DNA of 64,000 bases from Nocardioides cavernae (GTDB lineage Bacteria > Actinomycetota > Actinomycetes > Propionibacteriales > Nocardioidaceae). The position numbers were made by a program, and so were the translations under genes. Location of the stretch: assembly GCF_013410035.1 (NCBI RefSeq), contig NZ_JACCBW010000007.1:1-64000 (forward strand), read 5' to 3'. Of the stretch, positions 52,029 to 60,082 are shown piece after piece. The notes below the pieces were generated by a model. It saw only the letters and a program-made list of their open reading frames with translations. It was not told the DNA's origin and did not search any database. Numbering within the stretch: the stretch's first letter is position 1; each line of letters starts with the position of its first letter.

Positions 52029-53264
52029 ATGACACGACGCGGCGAGGTCCTGGCCCTGGTGCAGGCGGGCGGTCAGGGATCCCGGATGGACGTGCTGACG
52101 CGCGAGCGCGCCAAGCCCGCGCTGCCGTACGGCGGCGTGCACCGGCTCATCGACTTCGCCCTGTCCGGGCTGGTCCACGCGGACCTCGCGGACGTGTGGG
52201 TGTCCCTGGAGTACCAGGTCACCTCCATCGACGACTACCTCTCCGGCGGGCGGCCGTGGAGCCTGGACCGCAACCGGGGCGGGTTCCGCAGGATCGTGCC
52301 GCAGACCGGGACCGGCCCCGCGACCGAGAGCGGCTTCGCCCACGGCAACGGCGACCTGCTGCTGCGGATGTCCGCCGACATCGAGGCGTTCGGTGCGCGC
52401 ACCCTCGCGGTGCTCAGCGCCGACCACGTCTTCAACATGGACCTGGCGCCCGTCATCGAGGAGCACGTCGCGGCCGGCCGGGTCGCGACCGTCCTCACCA
52501 GCGACGTGACCCGCAAGGACGCCTCCGACAACGTCGTCGTGCTGACCGGCCGGGACGGCAGCATCACCGGGGTCGAGCACAAGCCGTCGCGGCCGTCGTC
52601 GGGGACCGTCGCCACCGAGATCTTCGTCTACGACACCGAGGTGCTGCTCGCGACGCTGCACGACCTGCGGCGCGAGCTGGCCGCCGGCGCGGACGACGCG
52701 GAGTCCGGGGACAGCGGCATCGGCGACTTCGGCGAGCACCTCCTCCCGCGGCTGGTCGAGCGCGGCCCGACGGCCGCCGTGCCGCTGAGCGGCTACTGGC
52801 GCGACGTCGGGCAGCCCGGCCTCTACCTCCAGTCGCACCGCGACCTGCTCGCCGGGAGGGTCGACGTCTTCGACCACCCGGGACGGCCGGTCATCTCGCA
52901 CTGGCCGGACCGCCCCGCTGCGCGCGTACGCCCCTCCGGGGAGTGCCGCGGCTCGTTGCTGTCGCCGGGGGCGGACGTCGCCGGCCTGGTCGTCGGCAGC
53001 GTCCTCGGCCCGGGCGTGGTGGTAGAGAAGGGCGCGGAGGTCCACGACAGCGTGCTGATGGAGGACTGCGTGGTCCGCGCCGGCACGGTCGTGCGCACGG
53101 CCGTGCTCGACGAGCGCTGCGAGGTGGGTGGACGCGCTCGGGTCGGGGCCGAGCCCACGCGACGCCTGGCCCACGACGACGACCTGGTCCTGGTCGGCCG
53201 GGACTCCACGATCACCGCGGACGTCGGGGCGGGCGGGCGGCTCGAGCCGGGGTCGGACGCCTAG
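52029..53264 (+). CDS. glgC: Glucose-1-phosphate adenylyltransferase-like protein
   Basis: A 411-aa protein with the N-terminal nucleotidyltransferase motif ALVQAGGQGSRMDVLTRERAKPALPYGG (GlgC type), FALSGLVHADL, VLSADHVFNMDL and SGYWRDVGQPGLYLQSHRDLL. A C-terminal left-handed beta-helix (about 300-380) has hexapeptide-like VVGSVLGPGVVVEKGAEVHDSVLMEDCVVRAGTVV. It is probably ADP-glucose pyrophosphorylase for glycogen. Compared with canonical GlgC the G-rich loop is GGQGSRMDVLT rather than GGxGxRLxPLT, so it may be a divergent paralogue. The start is ATG 52029 (CATGCT 6 nt upstream). No glgA or glgB is nearby. Confidence 0.85.
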   Translation: MTRRGEVLALVQAGGQGSRMDVLTRERAKPALPYGGVHRLIDFALSGLVHADLADVWVSLEYQVTSIDDYLSGGRPWSLDRNRGGFRRIVPQTGTGPATESGFAHGNGDLLLRMSADIEAFGARTLAVLSADHVFNMDLAPVIEEHVAAGRVATVLTSDVTRKDASDNVVVLTGRDGSITGVEHKPSRPSSGTVATEIFVYDTEVLLATLHDLRRELAAGADDAESGDSGIGDFGEHLLPRLVERGPTAAVPLSGYWRDVGQPGLYLQSHRDLLAGRVDVFDHPGRPVISHWPDRPAARVRPSGECRGSLLSPGADVAGLVVGSVLGPGVVVEKGAEVHDSVLMEDCVVRAGTVVRTAVLDERCEVGGRARVGAEPTRRLAHDDDLVLVGRDSTITADVGAGGRLEPGSDA

Positions 53265-53295
53265 GCTGCAGCAGCGAGGGGAACCGCGGCGAGGG

Positions 53296-54183
53296 CTACA
53301 GCAGCGAGCCGTGGTGCAGGTAGGGCGAGGGCGGCGTCATCCGGCGCAGGCAGAGGTAGCCGTCGGTGTAGATGGCCAGCCGCGCCGCGAGGCCGACGTC
53401 GAGGGCCCACTGGTTGGCGGCCGTGACGTGCGGCACGGACACCTGCGCACCCGGGGCCGACGAGGCCAGCGCCTCCCACGTGAGGTGGGCGGCCGTGCGC
53501 CGGTTCGTCGCGGCCACCAGGACCGGCGTCCCGTCGGAGTCGACGTAGGCGTAGCCGGATCCCGTCGGGTGGTCGGTGACGACCAGTCGGAACTGGGCGA
53601 GCAGCAGCTCGTGGTCGCCGAGGTGGGCCGCGCCCCGGGTTCGCCGGTCGACCGAGTCGAGCAGGTCGAGGTCGCCCGCCGAGCCGTCGCGGACCCGGTC
53701 GACGACGGGGATGGCCGCGCGGTCGACGACCCCGGTGAGCGTCATCTGGGGGTGCAGGTCGAAGCCGGCCAGCCGGTAGCGGCGTACGGCGCCGGGGTCG
53801 GCGCTGGCGGCGAACATCCCGCGCAGGCAGCCGCGACCGTGGTGGAGCGCGGCCGCCATGAGCTGGGTGCCGATGCCCTGCGACTGGTGCGCGGGGAGGA
53901 CGGCGAAGGACGCGAGGATCCACATGAGCTCGCGGGTGCGCGACACCGCGCCGCCGACGACCTCGCCGTCGACCTCGGCCACCCAGCAGCCGCCCGGGTC
54001 GGTCTCCAGCGCCCGCCTGGTGCGCGCGATCCAGTGGCCGTTGCGGCCGGCGGGACGACGTACGGGGTCGGGCCAGTCACGCTGCGCGGTCCGCAGGGCG
54101 GCCACGTGGTAGCTCGTCGCGGTGACCTCGGCGAAGTCGGCGAGGTCGGACTCGCGCATCGGCCGGATGACCGGCGCGCTCAC
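53296..54183 (-). CDS. GNAT-family protein with two acetyltransferase-like halves (Eis-like start)
   Basis: A 295-aa protein from GTG 54183 (VSAPVIRPMRESDLADFAEV). The N-terminal GNAT has ILASFAVLPAHQSQGIGTQLMAAALHHGRGCLRGM, including the Q/R-x-x-G-x-G acetyl-CoA loop. The C-terminal half (from about 175) resembles a second degenerate GNAT fold ending in RLAIYTDGYLCLRRM. The GTG start overlaps the stop of the SRPBCC gene (GTGA). The acceptor is unknown. Confidence 0.82.
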   Translation of the reverse strand: MSAPVIRPMRESDLADFAEVTATSYHVAALRTAQRDWPDPVRRPAGRNGHWIARTRRALETDPGGCWVAEVDGEVVGGAVSRTRELMWILASFAVLPAHQSQGIGTQLMAAALHHGRGCLRGMFAASADPGAVRRYRLAGFDLHPQMTLTGVVDRAAIPVVDRVRDGSAGDLDLLDSVDRRTRGAAHLGDHELLLAQFRLVVTDHPTGSGYAYVDSDGTPVLVAATNRRTAAHLTWEALASSAPGAQVSVPHVTAANQWALDVGLAARLAIYTDGYLCLRRMTPPSPYLHHGSLL

Positions 54184-54599
54184 GACACGTGGGTGGCGTA
54201 GCGCTGGAGCAGGGCGTCCCAGTGGGTGTACCTCGCGCGGACCTGCTCGGAGCCTTCGGCCCACCCGCTGTGCTCGAGTCGCACCCGGGTGCCGCTGCCC
54301 TCGTCGGTGAACCGCACGTCGAGCCGGGTCGGCGCCGCCTGGTCGTGGCCGAGCCAGAAGTCCATGACGAGGTGGCCCAACGGGTCCCAGGTGGTCACGC
54401 GGCCCCACGTGTAGCGCTGGTCGTCGTCGTGGACGGTCTCGACCGGACCGTTGGGGTCGATGGCGATGCTGCTGAACGTCGGCGGGTCCGGGCTCAGCAT
54501 CGGGTCCCACCACTCGCCCATCTGCGCGGTGAAGCCGACGAACGCGAGCGCGGGTGCCACCGGGACCGTGATCTCCGCGACGACGGGGTCGAGACTCAT
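54180..54599 (-). CDS. SRPBCC/AHSA1-like domain protein
   Basis: A 139-aa protein of the Bet v1-like fold, with the typical start VVAEITVPVAPALAFVGFTAQMGEWW and the end TRVRLEHSGWAEGSEQVRARYTHWDALLQRYA (AHSA1 family). ATG 54599 has CATGCT 6 nt upstream, suggesting a leaderless start. It lies in a two-gene operon with the GNAT. It probably binds a hydrophobic ligand; no enzyme function is assignable. Confidence 0.83.
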   Translation of the reverse strand: MSLDPVVAEITVPVAPALAFVGFTAQMGEWWDPMLSPDPPTFSSIAIDPNGPVETVHDDDQRYTWGRVTTWDPLGHLVMDFWLGHDQAAPTRLDVRFTDEGSGTRVRLEHSGWAEGSEQVRARYTHWDALLQRYATHVS

Positions 54600-54641
54600 G
54601 CCACCAGCATGCCGGACGACCGGGCTTGCCATCATGTCGCC

Positions 54642-55724
54642 ATGCGCGTGCTCATCGCCCCGGACAAGTTCGCCGGCACCCTCACCGCGGTGCAGGCCGC
54701 CGAGGCCATCGCCGCGGGCTGGCGCCGGCACGCGCCCGACGACGAGCTCGACCTCGCCCCGATGGCCGACGGCGGACCCGGATTCGTCGACGTGCTCCAC
54801 GTCGCGCTGGGCGGCCGGCTCGACGCCGTCACCGTCGGCGGGCCGCACGGGACACCCGTCCCGGCGGTGGTGCTGCGGGCGGGGGAGACGGCGTACGTCG
54901 AGAGCGCCCAGGCGGTCGGCCTGCACCTCGTGTCCGGGTCGCCGGAGACCGCGAGCAGCCGTGGCGTGGGCGAGCTGGTGCTGGCGGCCGTCGAGGGCGG
55001 CGCGACGACCGTGGTGGTGGGCCTCGGCGGGTCCGGGACCACCGACGGCGGGGCCGGCGTGCTGTCCGCGCTGGGCGCCGTGGCCGACGGCGACCTCGAC
55101 GGCGGGGCCGCCGGGCTCGCCTCCGTCACGTCCGTCGACCTGTCCGCGGCGCGCGCTCGCCTCGAGGGCGTCACGCTCGTCGCGGCGAGCGACGTCGACA
55201 GCCCGCTCACCGGGCTCTTCGGCGCCGCGAAGACCTTCGGGCCCCAGAAGGGCATCGCCGAGGAGCGCATCGCCGTGGTCGACGGCTGGCTCGAGGGCTT
55301 CGCGGCGGCGACGGACCGGCGTACGTCCCTGGAGAAGGGCGCCGGGGCCGCCGGGGGGATCGGGTACGCCCTCCTCGCCCTGGGCGCGACGCGCGAGCCG
55401 GGCATCGGGCTGGTCGCCTCCGCCGTCGCCCTCGCCGACCGCGCCCGGTCCGCGGACCTCGTGGTCACCGGCGAGGGTGCCTTCGACTTCTCCAGCCGCG
55501 CCGGCAAGGTGCCCTACGGCGTCGCGGCGATCGCCTCGGAGGCGCTGCGCCCGTGCGTGGCCCTCGCGGGCCAGGTGCTCGTCGGGTCCCGCGAGATGCG
55601 CGCCCTCGGGATCGAGTCGGCGTACTCCCTCGTCGAGCTCGTGGGGGAGGAGCGCGCCTTCGCCGTCCCCGCCGACGCCCTCGCCGACCTCGCCGCCCGC
55701 GTCGCGCGCACGTGGTCGCGCTGA
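54642..55724 (+). CDS. glxK: Glycerate kinase
   Basis: A 360-aa protein of the GarK/GlxK glycerate 2-kinase family: MRVLIAPDKFAGTLTAVQAAEAIAAGW at the N-terminus, MADGGPGFVD, VVGLGGSGTTDGGAGVLSALG and the C-terminal VVTGEGAFDFSSRAGKVPYGVA. The start is ATG 54642, with CATCAT 6 nt upstream. It lies upstream of erpA, as its homologue does in mycobacteria (from memory). Its physiological route (glyoxylate or serine breakdown) cannot be told from the locus. Confidence 0.9.
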   Translation: MRVLIAPDKFAGTLTAVQAAEAIAAGWRRHAPDDELDLAPMADGGPGFVDVLHVALGGRLDAVTVGGPHGTPVPAVVLRAGETAYVESAQAVGLHLVSGSPETASSRGVGELVLAAVEGGATTVVVGLGGSGTTDGGAGVLSALGAVADGDLDGGAAGLASVTSVDLSAARARLEGVTLVAASDVDSPLTGLFGAAKTFGPQKGIAEERIAVVDGWLEGFAAATDRRTSLEKGAGAAGGIGYALLALGATREPGIGLVASAVALADRARSADLVVTGEGAFDFSSRAGKVPYGVAAIASEALRPCVALAGQVLVGSREMRALGIESAYSLVELVGEERAFAVPADALADLAARVARTWSR

Positions 55725-55884
55725 GGCGCTCGGAAGGGGTCGGCTTGCCCGGCTGCGCCGTGCAGCGCCGCTCCGCCGCGGCGGATCCGTCGACTCCGTC
55801 GCCGGCTCCTTGCGACGTTCAGGAATAACCCACCGTGTGCGACCATTGAGGCAAGCAGTACCCGAGACTTCCTGGAGTGATGAG

Positions 55885-56244
55885 ATGACCGAGCAGGTCG
55901 AGACCACTGAGCGCCGCACCGACCAGATCAACCTCTCCGCTGTCGCCGCCGGCAAGGTGAAGAGCCTCCTGGAGCAGGAGGGTCGTGACGACCTGGCCCT
56001 GCGCATCTCCGTGCAGCCGGGTGGCTGCTCGGGCCTGCGCTACCAGCTCTTCTTCGACGAGCGCACGCTCGACGGCGACGTCACCACCGACTTCGACGGC
56101 GTGACCGTCGTCGTCGACCGGATGAGCGTCCCCTACCTCAACGGTGCCGAGATCGACTTCGTCGACACCATCGAGAAGCAGGGCTTCACGATCGACAACC
56201 CCAACGCCACCGGCTCCTGCGCCTGCGGCGACTCGTTCCACTGA
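55885..56244 (+). CDS. erpA: Iron-sulfur cluster insertion protein (ErpA/HesB family)
   Basis: An A-type [Fe-S] carrier. The 119-aa protein has the three conserved cysteines: C48 in QPGGCSGLRY, and C112 and C114 in GSCACGDSFH. It has a 20-residue N-terminal extension compared with IscA. GGAG precedes ATG 55885. The upstream 55725-55884 gap contains no clear promoter. Clients such as IspG and NadA are encoded elsewhere in this window. Confidence 0.94.
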   Translation: MTEQVETTERRTDQINLSAVAAGKVKSLLEQEGRDDLALRISVQPGGCSGLRYQLFFDERTLDGDVTTDFDGVTVVVDRMSVPYLNGAEIDFVDTIEKQGFTIDNPNATGSCACGDSFH

Positions 56245-56283
56245 GCGAGACCCGGTCAGTCGACTGACCACACCAGCAACAGC

Positions 56284-56317
56284 ACGAAGGCCCCCGCCGT
56301 TCGGCGGGGGCCTTCGT
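56284..56317. terminator. Bidirectional terminator after erpA
   Basis: Perfect 15-bp stem (56284-56298 with 56303-56317) and a 4-nt loop, between erpA and the convergent 84-aa gene. Confidence 0.75.
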
Positions 56318-56337
56318 CGTACGTCGAGGTGAGGCGG

Positions 56338-56592
56338 TCAGTCCAGGTGGAGGTGGAGCGCGTTGGCGATCCGCGCCGCGGCCTCGGAGACCCGGATCTC
56401 GCGCTTGCCCACCTCGGCGGGGAAGTCCTCGAAGCGCAGGCTCGGGGCGGGGGAGACGGCGGCCTGCGCGGCACGCTCGAGCCGGGTCTGGATGCCGAGG
56501 TGGCGACCGGCCTCGCGGCCGTCCGCGGCCAGCTCGGCGGGCGTCCCCAGCTCGTCGGAGACCAGGTAGGAGGGGCGGCGTGAGGTCGTCAT
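56338..56592 (-). CDS. Conserved small protein, unknown function
   Basis: An 84-aa soluble protein (MTTSRRPSYLVSDELGTPAELAADGREAGRHLGIQTRLERAAQ...). The C-terminal half is predicted helical, with VSEAAARIANALHLHLD. ATG 56592 is preceded by TAGCGT with a 7-nt spacer. No family or motif is recognised. It is divergent from the sugar kinase gene, with only 64 nt between starts. Confidence 0.68.
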   Translation of the reverse strand: MTTSRRPSYLVSDELGTPAELAADGREAGRHLGIQTRLERAAQAAVSPAPSLRFEDFPAEVGKREIRVSEAAARIANALHLHLD

Positions 56593-56599
56593 GGGGACG

Positions 56600-56605
56600 A
56601 CGCTA
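56600..56605 (-). promoter_or_regulatory. -10 hexamer TAGCGT for the leaderless 84-aa gene
   Basis: TAGCGT on the minus strand, 7 nt before ATG 56592. Confidence 0.45.
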
Positions 56606-56642
56606 GGGGCTACTGATGCGTAGCCCGAGCCGTACCGGTAGG

Positions 56643-56648
56643 TAGTGT
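56643..56648 (+). promoter_or_regulatory. -10 hexamer TAGTGT for the leaderless kinase gene
   Basis: TAGTGT ends 8 nt before GTG 56657. The GTG within the hexamer (56645) is therefore unlikely to be the start. Confidence 0.45.
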
Positions 56649-56656
56649 CTCGCGTC

Positions 56657-57643
56657 GTGTCCCTCCTCGTAGCCGGATCCATCGCGACCGACCACCTGAT
56701 GTCCTTCCCGGGCAGGTTCGCCGACAGCCTGGTCGTGGACCAGCTCGACAAGCTCTCGGTGTCCTTCCTGGTCGAGGACCTCGAGGTGCGACGCGGCGGT
56801 TGTGCCGCCAACATCTGCTTCGGGCTCGGCAACCTGGGCCTGCGGCCGGTGCTCGTCGGCGCCGTCGGCGAGGACTTCGCCGAGTACCGCGCCTGGCTCG
56901 AGCGGCACAACGTGGACTGCGGCTCCGTGCACGTCTCCGAGACCCGTCACACCGCGCGCTTCGTGTGCACCAACGACAGCGCCCACGCGCAGATCGCGAG
57001 CTTCTACGCCGGCGCGATGAGCGAGTCGCGCGAGATCGAGCTGAAGCCGATCGTCGACCGCGTCGGCGCCCCGGACTACGTCCTCATCGGGCCGGACGAC
57101 CCGCAGGGGATGCTGCGGCACACCCAGGAGTGCCGCCAGCGCGGCTATCCCTTCCTCGCCGATCCGTCCCAGCAGCTCGCGTTCGGCGACGGCGACCTGA
57201 TCCGCCCGCTCATCGACGGCGCGGAGATCCTGTTCTCCAACGAGTACGAGGCCAGCCTCATCACCCAGAAGACCGGCTGGAGCCGCGAGGAGGTGCTCTC
57301 GCGCGTCGGCACCTGGGTCGTCACCCTCGGCCCCGACGGCGTGCGCATCGACCGCGAGGGCGAGGAGTCGGTCGTCGTGCAGGCCGTCCCCGAGATCGAG
57401 AAGGTCGAGCCCACCGGCGTCGGTGACGCCTTCCGCGCGGGCTTCCTCGCCGCCCTCAGCTGGGGCCTCGGCCACGAGCGCGCCGCCCAGCTCGGCTGCC
57501 TGCTCGCGGTGTACGTCGTCGAGCAGGTCGGCACGCAGGAGTACGAGATCGCCCGGGGGGCCTTCCTCGCCCGCTGCGAGGCGACCTACGGCGCCGACGC
57601 GGTCGCCGACTTCGAGCCCCACCTGAAGACGATCCGCAGCTGA
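56657..57643 (+). CDS. adoK: PfkB-family carbohydrate kinase (adenosine kinase-like)
   Basis: A 328-aa protein from GTG 56657 (VSLLVAGSIATDHLMSFPG). The ribokinase fold has RRGGCAANICFGLGNLGLRPVLVGAVGEDF, LFSNEYEASLITQKTG and the catalytic GVGDAF (D257). The SIATDHLMxFPG start and the position between erpA and ctaC match the mycobacterial adenosine kinase locus, so adenosine is the favoured substrate. Other PfkB substrates are not excluded. It converges on the TusA gene. Confidence 0.88.
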   Translation: MSLLVAGSIATDHLMSFPGRFADSLVVDQLDKLSVSFLVEDLEVRRGGCAANICFGLGNLGLRPVLVGAVGEDFAEYRAWLERHNVDCGSVHVSETRHTARFVCTNDSAHAQIASFYAGAMSESREIELKPIVDRVGAPDYVLIGPDDPQGMLRHTQECRQRGYPFLADPSQQLAFGDGDLIRPLIDGAEILFSNEYEASLITQKTGWSREEVLSRVGTWVVTLGPDGVRIDREGEESVVVQAVPEIEKVEPTGVGDAFRAGFLAALSWGLGHERAAQLGCLLAVYVVEQVGTQEYEIARGAFLARCEATYGADAVADFEPHLKTIRS

Positions 57644-57662
57644 CCCGCGCCCGGGCCGACGC

Positions 57663-57902
57663 TCAGTCGAGCCGGCGCACGACGTAGCGGGGCCGTCCGT
57701 CGTCGGTGACCTCGGCGCGGACGTACTCCTGGCCCTTCATCCGGCACCAGGCGGGCACGTCCACCGCCGCCGCGGGGTCCAGCGCCACCACGGCGAGCAG
57801 CTGGCCGACCTCCACCTCGCCGAGGTGCCGCGCGAGCTCGATGACCGGCATCGGGCAGGGCATGGTGGTGCAGTCGAGCTCCAGGGCCGCGCGCTCGCTC
57901 AC
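57663..57902 (-). CDS. TusA/SirA-like sulfur carrier protein
   Basis: A 79-aa protein with the family motif CPMPVIELARHLGEVEVGQ (C16 persulfide site, plus C11). The last strand ends MKGQEYVRAEVTDDGRPRYVVRRLD. GTG 57902 overlaps the cysteine desulfurase stop (GTGA), so donor and acceptor of persulfide sulfur are co-translated. The end pathway (thiolation, cofactor or other) is not shown. Confidence 0.85.
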   Translation of the reverse strand: MSERAALELDCTTMPCPMPVIELARHLGEVEVGQLLAVVALDPAAAVDVPAWCRMKGQEYVRAEVTDDGRPRYVVRRLD

Positions 57903-59026
57903 ATCCCCACCCGGGACCTGATCTCGGCGACCACGCCGGGCAGCGCGTCGCAGAAGGCGTCGACGTCGGCACGGGTGGTGTCGCGGTGCAGCGAGAGCCG
58001 GACGTTGCCGTGCGTGAGCACGCCCATCGCCTCCAGGACGTGGCTCGGGGTCAGCGTGGACGCGGTGCAGGCCGAGCCGCTGGCGATGCCGAGACCGCGC
58101 CGGTCGAGCTCGGTGACCAGTGCCTCCCCGTCGACGTAGAGGCAGGAGAACGTCACGAGGTGGGGGAGCCGGTGGTCGGGGTCGCCCACCACCTCGACGT
58201 CGGGCACCTCGGCGCCCACGCGACGGCGTACGACGTCGACGAGCGCGTGCTGCCTGGCCCCGACCTCCTCGCGCTCGGCCACCACGGCCTGCAGCGCGGC
58301 AGCGGCGGCGAGGACGCCGGGGACGTTCTCGAAGCCGGTCGAGCGCTCGTCGACGCGGTCGTCGCCGGGGAAGGGGTTGCGCCACCGCGCCCGCTTGCGC
58401 ACGAGCAGCACCCCCACCCCGGCCGGTCCGCCCCACTTGTGGGCCGACCCTGCAGCGGCGGACCAGCCCTCGGGCAGCGGCAGCCGGCCCATCGAGGCGC
58501 AGGCGTCGGTGAAGAGCGGGACGTCGTCGGGCAGCGCGAGGCGACCGACCGGCTGGACGGTGCCGACCTCGTGGTTGGCGGTCTGCAGGGCGACCACCCC
58601 GACCTCGGGCGACGCGGCCGCCTGCGTGAGCTCGTCACCGCGGACACGGCCGTCACCGGTCACCCCGACCTCCCGGGCACGTGCGCCCCAGGCGACCGCG
58701 TGCCGCACCGCGGAGTGCTCCACCGCCGGGTGGACGACGACGTCGCCGCGGCGCGAGCCCCGCACGAGTCCGAGCAGGCCCAGGTGGACCGCGTGCGTGC
58801 CGCTCGGCGTGAACGTGACCTCGTCGGGGCGTACGCCCAGCGCCTGCGCCGTCGCGTCGCGCGCGTTGTCGAGCAGCAGCCGCGCCTCCCGACCCGGGCG
58901 GTGCAGGCGCCGGGGGTCGGCGTACCCCCGGTCGAGGGCCGCGAGGAGCACCTCGCGGGCCGCCGGGTGGAGCGGCTCGGACGAGGCGCTGTCCAGGTCG
59001 CCCGGTCCGGTCATGGGCGCGGTCAC
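57899..59026 (-). CDS. Cysteine desulfurase (class V aminotransferase)
   Basis: A 375-aa PLP enzyme that takes sulfur from cysteine. The PLP lysine is K197 in [15 protein letters not shown], preceded by [16 protein letters not shown] and [10 protein letters not shown]. The active cysteine is C320 in [18 protein letters not shown], within a short NifS/IscS-like loop. GTG 59026 has TAAGTT 6 nt upstream (leaderless); ATG 59014 is an alternative. It forms an operon with a TusA-like gene and is divergent from ctaC. Confidence 0.92.
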   Translation of the reverse strand: MTAPMTGPGDLDSASSEPLHPAAREVLLAALDRGYADPRRLHRPGREARLLLDNARDATAQALGVRPDEVTFTPSGTHAVHLGLLGLVRGSRRGDVVVHPAVEHSAVRHAVAWGARAREVGVTGDGRVRGDELTQAAASPEVGVVALQTANHEVGTVQPVGRLALPDDVPLFTDACASMGRLPLPEGWSAAAGSAHKWGGPAGVGVLLVRKRARWRNPFPGDDRVDERSTGFENVPGVLAAAAALQAVVAEREEVGARQHALVDVVRRRVGAEVPDVEVVGDPDHRLPHLVTFSCLYVDGEALVTELDRRGLGIASGSACTASTLTPSHVLEAMGVLTHGNVRLSLHRDTTRADVDAFCDALPGVVAEIRSRVGM

Positions 59027-59032
59027 AGGGGC

Positions 59033-59038
59033 AACTTA
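59033..59038 (-). promoter_or_regulatory. -10 hexamer TAAGTT for leaderless cysteine desulfurase gene
   Basis: TAAGTT on the minus strand, 6 nt before GTG 59026. Confidence 0.5.
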
Positions 59039-59113
59039 TGCCACGCAGGCGTGGGTCCCACCACAGTTCGGACGACACCCCACCCTGCCCGGCACGACGG
59101 AGCCGGATGGGGA

Positions 59114-59119
59114 TACTCT
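59114..59119 (+). promoter_or_regulatory. -10 hexamer TACTCT of the cta operon
   Basis: TACTCT 36 nt before the ctaC GTG; AGAGAGG serves as ribosome binding site in the short leader. Confidence 0.45.
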
Positions 59120-59155
59120 CTACAGGTCGAGAAGGACCGAGAGAGAGGCTCGTCA

Positions 59156-60082
59156 GTGGGTCTGCAAGTCCCCAACCTTCCAGGTGCGCTCGTGCGGCGC
59201 ACCCTGAAGGTCGCGCTGCTGGGCGTGACGATGCTGGTGCTGGCCGGGTGCTCCGAGGCCGACCAGCACCAGATCCGCAACCTCGCCATGCCCGACCGCG
59301 CGAGCGCGGAGGGCCCCTACACCTACGAGCTGTGGAAGTGGGCGTGGGTCGCCGCGATGGTGACCGGTGTCATCGTCTGGGGCCTGATCTTCTACGCCGT
59401 CGTGCGGTTCCGCCGACGCAGCGACGACGAGGTCCCGCGGCAGACGCGCTACAACCTCCCGCTCGAGGTCTTCTACACGATCGCCCCGGTCCTCATGTGC
59501 GTCGTGTTCTTCTTCCACACCGTCCGCGTCCAGGACGAGGTCCTCAACATCGACCCCGAGCCCGACGTGACCGTCGAGGTCCTGGGCCAGCAGTGGTCGT
59601 GGACCTTCAACCACGGCATCGGCGAGCAGGACCCGAGCGCGACGGCCGAGTACGACAGCGAGGGCGAGGCCGACTTCGCCTACGACTCCTACGTCTACAC
59701 CTCCGGCACCGGCGCCCAGATCCCGACGCTCGTGCTCCCGGTCGACCAGACCATCCAGTTCAACCTGCACTCGCCCGACGTCATCCACGACTTCGGCGTG
59801 CCGGCGTTCCTCGTCAAGATGGACGTCATCCCCGGCCGCGTGAACAAGCTCCAGATCACGCCGACCGTCGAGGGGACCTACGCCGGCAAGTGCTACGAGC
59901 TCTGCGGCGTCTCCCACTCCCGGATGCTCTTCAACGTCGAGGTCGTCAGCCAGGACGAGTACGAGGCCTACCTCGCCGACCTGGCCGAGGCGGGCAACAC
60001 CGCCGAGACCCCCGTCCTCGGTGGCGACTACGTCCGCGAGCAGGCCGGCCTCGAGACCGACTCGGAAGGACACAGCGAGTGA
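59156..60082 (+). CDS. ctaC: Cytochrome c oxidase subunit II
   Basis: The CuA-bearing subunit of the aa3 oxidase. The 308-aa protein starts at GTG 59156. A lipoprotein-type signal ends in LVLAGC (C32). Two transmembrane helices follow (about 58-80 and 100-120). The periplasmic cupredoxin domain has [22 protein letters not shown] and [12 protein letters not shown] (CuA cysteines C246, C250). Its stop overlaps the ctaD start (GTGA). Confidence 0.96.
   Translation: MGLQVPNLPGALVRRTLKVALLGVTMLVLAGCSEADQHQIRNLAMPDRASAEGPYTYELWKWAWVAAMVTGVIVWGLIFYAVVRFRRRSDDEVPRQTRYNLPLEVFYTIAPVLMCVVFFFHTVRVQDEVLNIDPEPDVTVEVLGQQWSWTFNHGIGEQDPSATAEYDSEGEADFAYDSYVYTSGTGAQIPTLVLPVDQTIQFNLHSPDVIHDFGVPAFLVKMDVIPGRVNKLQITPTVEGTYAGKCYELCGVSHSRMLFNVEVVSQDEYEAYLADLAEAGNTAETPVLGGDYVREQAGLETDSEGHSE

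Noticed and set aside
54189-54641. N-terminal extension of the glycerate kinase frame
   Set aside because: It is antisense to the SRPBCC gene, and the family N-terminus MRVLIAPDKFAGTL begins at 54642.
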